The position numbers and the translations under genes are program-made. This document shows, piece by piece, positions 11,381 to 18,807 of a stretch of DNA of 64,000 bases. The DNA comes from Marinobacter antarcticus. Lineage in GTDB: Bacteria; Pseudomonadota; Gammaproteobacteria; Pseudomonadales; Oleiphilaceae. The notes under the pieces were generated by a model. It made no database searches, had not been told where the DNA came from, and saw nothing but the letters and a program-made list of their open reading frames with translations. How positions within the stretch are numbered: the stretch's first letter is position 1; each line of letters opens with the position of its first letter. The DNA lies in assembly GCF_900142385.1 (NCBI RefSeq), contig NZ_FRAQ01000001.1, positions 1,736,001 to 1,800,000 of the forward strand, written 5' to 3'.

Positions 11381-12425
11381 ATTCTGGAGTCCTTTGGTCA
11401 ACAGCCTCGTTCCCTACGTGCCAGGCGAGCAGCCAAAGATGGCCAATCTGGTAAAGCTGAACACCAATGAAAACCCATTCGGCCCGTCGCCAAAAGTTAT
11501 CGAAGCCATACAAGCCGAACTCAACGACAGCCTTCGCCTCTACCCGGATCCGGAAGGCGAAAGCCTGCGCCAGACCATTGCCGGTTATCACAGCGTAATG
11601 CCCGAACAAGTGTTCCTGGGCAATGGCTCCGATGAAGTTCTGGCGCACATATTTTATGCCCTGTTCCAGCACGGCCAGCCGATCCTGTTCCCGGACGTAA
11701 CCTACAGTTTTTATCCGGTGTACTGTGGCCTCTACAACATAGAAGGCAAAAAGGTACCCCTGACCGATAGCTTCGAAATAAACCCCGAAGACTACAAGCA
11801 ACCCAACGGCGGGATCATCTTTCCCAATCCTAATGCGCCCACCGGCCGTTACCTTGGGCTTGAGCATGTCGAGGCAATCCTTAAGGCCAACCCCGAGCGT
11901 GTTGTTGTAGTCGATGAGGCTTACGTCGATTTTGGCGGCGAATCTGCTATCAAGCTTGTTGATCAGTATTCCAACCTGCTGGTCAGCCAGACACTGTCCA
12001 AGGCCCGGTCATTGGCAGGCCTTCGCGTTGGTTTTGCCATCGGCCATCCGGAGCTCATCGAGGCGCTGAACCGCGTCAAAAACAGCTTCAACAGCTACCC
12101 GCTGGACAGGCTGGCTTTGGCCGGTGCCAAAGCCGCTTACGAAGACGAAGCCTGGTTCCAGAAGTCCTGCAAAGGCGTGATTTCTGAAAGGGAACGCGTG
12201 ACTAAGGCCCTGGAAGGTCTGAACTTTGAAGTCCTACCTTCGAAAGCGAACTTTATTTTTACCCGTCACAGAGAGAAAACTGGCGAAAGCCTGTCGAAGG
12301 CTCTGAGAGAGCAAGGCATTATTGTCCGTCACTTCAGCAAGCCCCGGATCAGTGATTTCTTGAGGATTACCATTGGCACTCCCGAGCAGAATGACGCTTT
12401 GATTACTGGCCTTAAATTTCTGTAA
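11373..12425 (+). CDS. hisC: Histidinol-phosphate aminotransferase HisC
   Basis: PLP enzyme converting imidazole-acetol phosphate to histidinol phosphate. The 350 residues are a fold-type I aminotransferase: [15 protein letters not shown] near the N terminus, [22 protein letters not shown], and the PLP lysine in [18 protein letters not shown]. Its ATG is within the end of hisD, so the genes are translationally coupled. A nested palindrome follows 20 bases after the stop. Confidence 0.97.
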   Translation: MSKFWSPLVNSLVPYVPGEQPKMANLVKLNTNENPFGPSPKVIEAIQAELNDSLRLYPDPEGESLRQTIAGYHSVMPEQVFLGNGSDEVLAHIFYALFQHGQPILFPDVTYSFYPVYCGLYNIEGKKVPLTDSFEINPEDYKQPNGGIIFPNPNAPTGRYLGLEHVEAILKANPERVVVVDEAYVDFGGESAIKLVDQYSNLLVSQTLSKARSLAGLRVGFAIGHPELIEALNRVKNSFNSYPLDRLALAGAKAAYEDEAWFQKSCKGVISERERVTKALEGLNFEVLPSKANFIFTRHREKTGESLSKALREQGIIVRHFSKPRISDFLRITIGTPEQNDALITGLKFL

Positions 12426-12444
12426 ACGACTGAAGTCCGATCGA

Positions 12445-12555
12445 GGCTGGCAGGCAGAGAGGGCGTTCCGGGAATGTCGGAGGCCATGGATGGCCGGAGT
12501 CAAGCGCACACGGATGTGCTTGTAGCGGTTCCCGGAACACCCATCCCTGCCGGCC
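12445..12555 (+). repeat. Nested palindromic element after hisC
   Basis: Outer arms GGCTGGCAGG (12445-12454) and CCTGCCGGCC (12546-12555) pair over 10 positions with one G-U. Inside, GTTCCGGGAA (12465-12474) and TTCCCGGAAC (12529-12538) are perfect complements. Between these stand two 5-bp hairpins: GGCCA-TGGA-TGGCC (12482-12495, tetraloop TGGA) and GCACA-CGGA-TGTGC (12506-12519, tetraloop CGGA). As RNA on the plus strand this would be a junction with two GGA loops. No T run follows, so it is not a simple terminator. It could be an intergenic repeat of a dispersed family, a 3' stability element, or an RNA bound by a CsrA/RsmA-type protein. The function is unknown. Confidence 0.75.
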
Positions 12556-12591
12556 GGTAACTCCAGTGTTTAAGTTAAAAGAGGATAAAAC

Positions 12592-13335
12592 ATGGCAACC
12601 CGTGACACTATTCTCGCGAAACTGAACGAGTGGCTGCAGCCTGAAAACTTTCAGGATTACTGCCCAAATGGTCTGCAGGTTCAGGGTAAAGGTGACGTGA
12701 ACACCATCGTCACCGGTGTAACCGCTTCCCGGGCATTAATTGAAGCCGCTATCGCAGCAAACGCCGATATGGTTATCGTTCACCATGGCTACTTCTGGAA
12801 AGGCGAAGACCAGCGCATCCAGGGCATGAAACGTGAACGTCTCAAACGGCTGTTAGACAACGATCTCAACCTCGTCGCCTACCATCTGCCGCTGGATGAT
12901 CACCGGGAATACGGCAACAATCGCCAACTGGCGGATATCTTGGATATCCAGAACCCGCGCCCATTGAGCGGCCTGGTCTGGGAAGGTGAACTTCAGGAAG
13001 CGATGAGTCCTGAAAAGTTTGGACTGCACATTGCTAGAGCACTCCACCGCGAACCGTTAAGAGTGGGTGAGGGCAATGCGGAAATCAAACGGATAGGGTG
13101 GTGCACAGGAGCAGCGCAAGGTTTTATAAATACAGCGCTAGATGCTGGCCTCGACGCTTATATCAGTGGTGAGATTTCTGAACCGACAACTCACACAGCC
13201 AGAGAGTGCGGCATCCACTATTACGCCGCAGGCCACCACGCCACAGAGCGATACGGTGTAAAAGCTCTGGGCGCAGCTTTAGAAAAAGAGTTTGGGCTCA
13301 GTCACCGGTTCATCGATTGCGATAACCCGGTTTGA
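12592..13335 (+). CDS. Nif3-like dinuclear metal center protein (YbgI family)
   Basis: Member of the NIF3/YbgI family of ring-forming proteins with a two-metal site. The biochemical role is unsettled; GTP cyclohydrolase-type and hydrolase roles have been proposed for relatives. The 247 residues keep the metal ligands in VHHGYFW, YHLPLDDH and the C-terminal GHHATERYGVKAL. Start at 12592 with AAGAGGA upstream. It ends one base before the convergent yhcB stop, with no gap. It lies between hisC and yhcB-zapE and probably has its own promoter after the palindrome. Confidence 0.92.
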   Translation: MATRDTILAKLNEWLQPENFQDYCPNGLQVQGKGDVNTIVTGVTASRALIEAAIAANADMVIVHHGYFWKGEDQRIQGMKRERLKRLLDNDLNLVAYHLPLDDHREYGNNRQLADILDIQNPRPLSGLVWEGELQEAMSPEKFGLHIARALHREPLRVGEGNAEIKRIGWCTGAAQGFINTALDAGLDAYISGEISEPTTHTARECGIHYYAAGHHATERYGVKALGAALEKEFGLSHRFIDCDNPV

Positions 13336-13764
13336 TCAGGCCTCGGCGGCTTTGTCGCCTTTCTTGAGTCCAAAGTCCTCAGAAAGCGTCCCGGAAGTCT
13401 TAGGTGCGTAATCCCGGGGTGGCTCAGCACCATCCTCGCTGACCTCTTCAAGGCGCTTGCGGGAAGTCTGCTCCGCAAGCTCTGCCATCCACTCCTCATC
13501 GTTACACAGACGGTTCGCTCCGCGAGCCATATGCTGGTTCACATCACGGTAAGCATCATTAAACCGGCGCAGCAAATGTGCCGACTCCATAAAATGCTCA
13601 TTCACCTGGGCCTGGTAACGGGTGTACTCGTTGCGCAGTTCCTCTGCCTGTTGTTCCGCACGGCGCTGTCGGAGTGTAGACCCGTGCCTCGAGCGGCCAA
13701 CAAGTGCTCCGATGACAATGCCAACAATCAATGCGGCAATCGCTGCCAGAATCAGGTTTGTCAT
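13336..13764 (-). CDS. yhcB: YhcB/DUF1043 inner-membrane envelope protein
   Basis: Small bitopic protein linked in E. coli to cell division and envelope growth (also called ZapG/LapD). The preferred start at 13764 gives MTNLILAAIAALIVGIVIG, one N-terminal membrane helix. It is followed by a charged coiled-coil region with the family segment LRNEYTRYQAQVNEHF (about 40-60) and a disordered C-terminal tail. An upstream ATG at 13800 is possible. About 142 aa, against about 132 in E. coli. It is divergent from zapE, which is its neighbour in E. coli as well. Confidence 0.9.
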   Translation of the reverse strand: MTNLILAAIAALIVGIVIGALVGRSRHGSTLRQRRAEQQAEELRNEYTRYQAQVNEHFMESAHLLRRFNDAYRDVNQHMARGANRLCNDEEWMAELAEQTSRKRLEEVSEDGAEPPRDYAPKTSGTLSEDFGLKKGDKAAEA

Positions 13765-13959
13765 ATGCTGTGTCGTCCTGTTGCCTAAAAAATGAACCAA
13801 GCTGTGTAAGCCAGTATAACGCCCGCAGCCTCTTCAGCCCATGCTTACGTGCTGCGCCAATCGTCGTATTGCCCCGCAGCCCTTCAACATGGCGAAAAAA
13901 CCGTAAATACGCGATAATACGTCGCCTCAAAATCAACGATCAGACCCCGGGATTTCCTG

Positions 13960-15093
13960 ATGACAGCTTCTATGCCTTCTGAAACCACTGCGAATCAGCC
14001 CCCCTGGCAGCGCTATCAAACGGATCTTGAGCGCCCGGACTTTCATAAGGATCCCGCTCAGGCTGATGCTGTTCAGCGCCTTCAGACACTTTACGACAAA
14101 CTGGTGGAAGCGGAAAGCGAACGCGGAAAAGCAATGGCCAAATTGCGGCGCAAGTTAAGAAAAGGCCGGGAAGAGCCGGTCAAAGGCCTGTATTTCTGGG
14201 GTGGTGTTGGCCGTGGCAAAACCTATCTGATGGATAACTTTTTTGAGTCGCTGCCGTTCAAACGCAAAATGCGCGTGCACTTTCATCGCTTCATGCAGCG
14301 GGTTCATCAGGAGCTGAAACACTTTAAGGGTGAAAAAAACCCGCTAAAACTGGTGGCCAAAAAGTTCGCCGATGAAACCCGGGTGATCTGCTTTGACGAG
14401 TTCTTTGTGTCGGATATCGGCGATGCCATGATCCTCGCAACTCTTATGGATGAGCTGTTCAATCGTGGCGTTACTCTGGTGTGTACCTCTAATATCGTCC
14501 CCGATGGCCTCTACAAGGACGGCTTGCAGCGGGCGCGTTTCCTGCCGGCCATTACGCTGGTAAAAAAATACACCGATGTGGTGAACGTAGATGGCGGAGT
14601 CGATTATCGCTTGCGGACTCTGAAACAGGCCGAACTCTTCTATTCGCCGCTGGGTGAAGAGGCCGATGCCTCCCTGCGCAGTAGCTTCGACGCACTGGCA
14701 GTCGAAGCCGGTAAGCACAGCAAATCCATGGAAATTAACGGTCGCAAGATCCCCGCGCAGGCTCACGCCGATGACGTGGTCTGGTTTGATTTCAAAGATG
14801 CGTGTGACGGCCCCCGCAGCCAGAACGACTACATCGAGATGGCACGCCAGTTTCACGCGATTATTATCAGTAATGTCCCCGTGCTGGGGGGTGACAAAGA
14901 CGATCAGTCACGCCGGTTCGTGAACATGGTTGACGAGTTCTATGACCGCAATGTGAAAGTTATTATTTCGGCGGCTGTTCCTATTACTGAACTTTACTCC
15001 GGCGGTCGCCTGAGCTTCGAATTTGAACGCACCGAATCGCGGCTTCTGGAAATGCAGTCACAAGAATATCTGGAGGCGCCGCATAAGCCCTAG
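13960..15093 (+). CDS. zapE: Cell division AFG1-like ATPase ZapE
   Basis: P-loop ATPase of the AFG1 family that associates with the Z ring and is needed under low oxygen or heat in E. coli. The 377 residues show Walker A GGVGRGKT (81-88), Walker B VICFDEFFV (142-150), sensor-like TSNIVPDGLYKDGLQRARFL, and the C-terminal LSFEFERTESRLLEMQS segment. It starts at ATG 13960; the gap to divergent yhcB (about 195 bases) holds the promoters of both. In many relatives rplM-rpsI follows; here a DUF1302 gene does. Confidence 0.95.
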   Translation: MTASMPSETTANQPPWQRYQTDLERPDFHKDPAQADAVQRLQTLYDKLVEAESERGKAMAKLRRKLRKGREEPVKGLYFWGGVGRGKTYLMDNFFESLPFKRKMRVHFHRFMQRVHQELKHFKGEKNPLKLVAKKFADETRVICFDEFFVSDIGDAMILATLMDELFNRGVTLVCTSNIVPDGLYKDGLQRARFLPAITLVKKYTDVVNVDGGVDYRLRTLKQAELFYSPLGEEADASLRSSFDALAVEAGKHSKSMEINGRKIPAQAHADDVVWFDFKDACDGPRSQNDYIEMARQFHAIIISNVPVLGGDKDDQSRRFVNMVDEFYDRNVKVIISAAVPITELYSGGRLSFEFERTESRLLEMQSQEYLEAPHKP

Positions 15094-15349
15094 CAAGGGC
15101 AAAAAACCATCAAAAGCAAAGTGGTTGCATCCGGGATTGTTGTCTATAGTGAATTCGTGCGAGTAAACCCGGCGTCGATCGGGGTGGTGAGCGGGTGGTG
15201 AGAGCAAAATCATACTTTTGACTGATCAAAGCACTGGACAGCGTTAGCTATAGTGCCTACATCACGAGCACTGTGCATGAAGCCTCCGATACATCGTGAA
15301 TACCAATAATCAGAGCAGCGACTCAGAACAACAATGGAGTAGCCTTCCA

Positions 15350-17248
15350 ATGACAAGAAAAATACATCAATGGCAGCGTTGGACAAGATTACCGCTTGCC
15401 GTGGCAGTGGCGGCCGGTATGTCCGGTCACGCATCCGCCTACTCTTTTTACCTCGGGGATGTAGAAGCCCAGTTCAACACCACGCTGTCGGCTGGTGTTG
15501 GATGGCGAGTGTCGGATCGTGACAAGCGCCTGATCTCTACAGGTAACCTTGGGCCAGATTATGTGCCGGGTGGATCGCTTGCAAACATCGGTTCCTCCAC
15601 AAACAACTACGATGACGGCAATCTGAATTTTGAGAAGGGAGATACCTACTCCAAAATTGTCAAAGGCAACAGTGAGCTGTTCCTGAACTACGATGTGAAC
15701 GGCGACATGCTTACCCGAGTAGGCGCTCTGGTTCGGGGTCGATACTGGTATGACTTTGAGCTGAAAGATGAAAGTCGTGCAATGGACTACGTTGGTCAGG
15801 TTCGGGAATTGAACGATTCGGCAAAAGGTAATGCTTCCGGCGGAGAAATCCTCGATGCCTACGTGTTTTCAAACTGGTATTTTGGCAATGTGCCTGTAAG
15901 CATTCGTTACGGCAATCAGGTTGTAAGCTGGGGTGAGAGTACCTTCATTCAGGGAGGTATCAATGTAATCAACCCTGTCGACATTCCGGCGTTCCGTGCA
16001 CCTGGTTCAGAATTGAAAGACGCCTTGCTGCCGGTGGAAATGCTCTACATGTCAGCGGGTATCACAGAGAACGTCACGGTCGAAACCTTCGTTCAGACTG
16101 ACTGGGCGCCCGTGCGTCCGGACGATTGTGGTACGTTTTTCTCAACCAGCGATTTTGCTTCCGATGGGTGTGGGCCGATTTTGCTGGCTGGACAGTTACC
16201 AGACTCACAAGCATATGCTCAAGGCTTTATCGCCCCTCGTCTTGGAGATAAAGAGGCCGATTCCAAGGATCAGTTCGGTGTTGCTGTTCGCTGGTACGTC
16301 CCCGAATTGAATGATTCAGAGATTGGGTTCTATTACATCAAATACAATAGCCGTTTGCCCTATGTAAGCGGCTTGGTGAATAACCCCGCAAGCCCGGGTG
16401 TAGGGCAGGTGAATGATCCTTCACTGCCATTCTCGCAGTTCCCGAGCTATTTCATTGAGTATCCGGAGAACATCAATCTCTATGGCATCAGCATCAACAC
16501 AACCATTCCGGGTGGCTGGTCGCTGGGCGCAGAATACAGCTTCCGCGACAATGTTCCCTTGCAGTGGAATGCCTTTGAGCTGATTTTCGGTGGTGTCCAG
16601 CAGCGCAGCCCGTCCGGAGAAGTTCTGAGTAAGCTGGAAGCCCAGCGTCTTGCGGAAACGGGTGGTGCGAATTTTGCCGGCAAGCCGGTTGCCGGTAACG
16701 ACCGCTTCAATGTGTCTCAGGCCCAGTTTACATTGATCAAGTTCTTTGATCAGGTGATGGGTGCAAGCCGCTTGTCATTGATTACCGAATTCGGTGCAAC
16801 ATACATTCACGATCTTCCGGGCTACGACGAAGCACGCTACGGGCGTTCAGGTACCTTCGGTATCGGAACACTTCCATTGGACAGTCTCGGCGGAGCTGAT
16901 TTCTGTGCCCTTGGTGCAAACATCAACACGAACTACTGTACTAACGATGGATTTACAACAGACTTCTCCTGGGGTTACCGTACCCGCCTGGTATGGAACT
17001 ACCCGAATGCCATTGCGGGCGTCAACCTGTCGCCGCAGCTGGCCTGGAGTCATGACGTGGAGGGATACAGTCCTCAGCCTGGCGGTGCTTTCAATGAAGG
17101 CAGCAAAGCTCTTGGCTTGTCCATCGAAGCGGTGTATCAGAACAAGATTTCTGGTGAAATCGGTTACACAAACTTTTTCGGCGGCAAGCCGTTTAACGAG
17201 TTGACTGACCGGGATTTCGTGAGTGCCAGCGTTTCCTACTCATTCTGA
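15350..17248 (+). CDS. DUF1302 family outer-membrane protein
   Basis: Uncharacterised family common in Pseudomonas and Marinobacter. I choose ATG 15350, which has GGAG 10 bases upstream and opens directly into a signal peptide (MTRKIHQWQRWTRLPLAVAV, cleavage near ASA). A GTG at 15296 would add an 18-residue hydrophilic extension. The mature part, about 600 residues, has alternating aromatic strands, GNQVVSWGESTFIQGGINVI (a family hallmark) and ends in FVSASVSYSF, a C-terminal aromatic typical of outer-membrane beta-barrels. It is followed by DUF1329 after 33 bases, a recurrent pairing. A role in uptake or export of hydrophobic compounds is proposed in the literature for such pairs and is an inference here. 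Confidence 0.88.
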   Translation: MTRKIHQWQRWTRLPLAVAVAAGMSGHASAYSFYLGDVEAQFNTTLSAGVGWRVSDRDKRLISTGNLGPDYVPGGSLANIGSSTNNYDDGNLNFEKGDTYSKIVKGNSELFLNYDVNGDMLTRVGALVRGRYWYDFELKDESRAMDYVGQVRELNDSAKGNASGGEILDAYVFSNWYFGNVPVSIRYGNQVVSWGESTFIQGGINVINPVDIPAFRAPGSELKDALLPVEMLYMSAGITENVTVETFVQTDWAPVRPDDCGTFFSTSDFASDGCGPILLAGQLPDSQAYAQGFIAPRLGDKEADSKDQFGVAVRWYVPELNDSEIGFYYIKYNSRLPYVSGLVNNPASPGVGQVNDPSLPFSQFPSYFIEYPENINLYGISINTTIPGGWSLGAEYSFRDNVPLQWNAFELIFGGVQQRSPSGEVLSKLEAQRLAETGGANFAGKPVAGNDRFNVSQAQFTLIKFFDQVMGASRLSLITEFGATYIHDLPGYDEARYGRSGTFGIGTLPLDSLGGADFCALGANINTNYCTNDGFTTDFSWGYRTRLVWNYPNAIAGVNLSPQLAWSHDVEGYSPQPGGAFNEGSKALGLSIEAVYQNKISGEIGYTNFFGGKPFNELTDRDFVSASVSYSF

Positions 17249-17281
17249 ACCGCCAAGAATTCGTTTAACGAGGTAATTTAA

Positions 17282-18643
17282 ATGAAACTAAACAAGAAAT
17301 TACTTACCACGGGTATTCTGGCTGCAAGTCTTGTTGCAGGCCAGGCCTGGGGTGCGGTTTCTGCCGAAGAAGCAGCTAAGCTGGGCGACTCCCTTACACC
17401 GATGGGAGCCGAAAAAGCAGGCAATGGCGGGGCGATTCCCGCGTGGACCGGCGGCCTGACCACGCCACCAGCGGGTTACAAGGATGACGGTATTTATATA
17501 AACCCGTTTCCGGACGAAACGCCAAAATTCATAATCAACCAGAGCAACGTAGCGGAGTACGCTGATAAGCTGTCTCCGGGACAGGTTGCGATGATCAAGC
17601 AGTACCCGGATTATGTGCTGCCGGTTTATGAGACCCATCGTACGGGTGCTTATCCGCAAAACATCATGGATGAGACGGTCAAGAATGCGACCGTTACAGA
17701 ACTGATCAAAGACGGCAACGGTCTGGGTAACTACCAGAATGCGACACCATTCCCGATACCCCAGAACGGTCTGGAAGCAATCTGGAACCACATCACGCGC
17801 TATCGTGGTGGTTCGGTGCAGCGTAACGTCGGGCAGGCTACGCCTACCGCGAGTGGCGCCTACTCCATCGTGAAGTTTCAGGATGAGCTGACCTGGAGAA
17901 GCTACCTTACGGATTACAGTCCGGGCGAGGATGCTAACGTATTGTTCTACTTCAAACAGGCCATCACAGCTCCGGCCCGTCTGGCCGGCAACGTACTGCT
18001 GGTTCACGAGACCATTGACCAGGTTGCAGAGCCTCGTCGTGCGTGGGTATACAACGCAGGTCAGCGTCGTGTTCGCCGTGCGCCTCAGGTTGCCTACGAC
18101 GGACCGGGTACGGCGTCTGATGGCATGCGGACAACCGATAACTTCGATATGTTCAACGGCGCACCCGATCGTTATAACTGGGAGTTGGTTGGCAAGCAGG
18201 AAATGTACGTTCCGTACAACTCCTACAAGCTGGTCGATCGTAACCTGAGCTACGACCAAATCGTCAAAGCCGGACATATCAACCAAGATCTGACCCGTTA
18301 CGAGCTCCACCGTATGTGGCACGTGCGTGCAACCTTGAAAGAGGGTGAGCGTCATGTCTATGCTCAGCGTGACTTCTATATTGACGAAGATACCTGGCAG
18401 GCATCGGTTGTTGATCATTATGATGGTCGTGGTGAGCTCTGGCGCGTAGCAGAAGCCCACTCCATGCAGTTCTACGATCAAATCGTGCCTTGGTATGCGG
18501 TTGAAACCCTGTACGACCTCCTGTCCGGCCGTTACCTGGTTCTTGGCCTGACAAACGAGGAAGTCGATCCTTACCAGTTTGGCGTCGAACGCCAGTCCAG
18601 AGATTACTCGCCAGCGGCTCTGCGCCGTGCGGGTACCCGTTAA
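17282..18643 (+). CDS. DUF1329 family periplasmic/outer-membrane-associated protein
   Basis: 453-residue secreted protein with a Sec signal peptide (MKLNKKLLTTGILAASLVAG, cleavage near AWG-AVS) and the DUF1329 hallmark GDSLTPMGAEKAGN at the start of the mature chain. Relatives share a LolA/LolB-like half-barrel fold, which suggests lipid or hydrophobic ligand handling. It lacks a lipobox cysteine. It is co-directional with DUF1302, 33 bases apart, and is followed by a strong terminator at 18663-18693. The trio with the LuxR regulator downstream suggests one regulon. No MMPL/RND transporter, often found beside such pairs, is in reach. Confidence 0.88.
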   Translation: MKLNKKLLTTGILAASLVAGQAWGAVSAEEAAKLGDSLTPMGAEKAGNGGAIPAWTGGLTTPPAGYKDDGIYINPFPDETPKFIINQSNVAEYADKLSPGQVAMIKQYPDYVLPVYETHRTGAYPQNIMDETVKNATVTELIKDGNGLGNYQNATPFPIPQNGLEAIWNHITRYRGGSVQRNVGQATPTASGAYSIVKFQDELTWRSYLTDYSPGEDANVLFYFKQAITAPARLAGNVLLVHETIDQVAEPRRAWVYNAGQRRVRRAPQVAYDGPGTASDGMRTTDNFDMFNGAPDRYNWELVGKQEMYVPYNSYKLVDRNLSYDQIVKAGHINQDLTRYELHRMWHVRATLKEGERHVYAQRDFYIDEDTWQASVVDHYDGRGELWRVAEAHSMQFYDQIVPWYAVETLYDLLSGRYLVLGLTNEEVDPYQFGVERQSRDYSPAALRRAGTR

Positions 18644-18662
18644 CGGGTTGTGTGAATCTTTC

Positions 18663-18693
18663 AAAAATGGCGGGCTTCGGCCCGCTATTTTTG
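18663..18693 (+). terminator. Rho-independent terminator after DUF1329
   Basis: A perfect GCGGGC-TTCG-GCCCGC hairpin (18670-18685) with the very stable TTCG tetraloop, preceded by AAAAATG and followed by TATTTTTG. It lies 20 bases after the DUF1329 stop and separates the pair from the LuxR gene. Confidence 0.93.
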
Positions 18694-18807
18694 TTTCTGC
18701 GATAAAAAACTGCCACCAGATAAATACCTTTCACGTCAAAACTTTGCAGCCCGCCCCTCAATTGGTTTAACCTCCCTATCATACTAAAGGCGTATTCGGG
18801 GCAGCGA

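Noticed and set aside
15094..15116. GCCCT-AGCA-AGGGC followed by AAAAAA after zapE as terminator
   Set aside because: The stem is followed by A on the coding strand rather than T, so it does not fit an intrinsic terminator for zapE, and there is no minus-strand gene to end there.
17300..18664. 454-codon minus-strand frame covering the DUF1329 gene
   Set aside because: Mirror frame of a real gene with signal peptide and family hallmark; the antisense product shows no domain or export signal.
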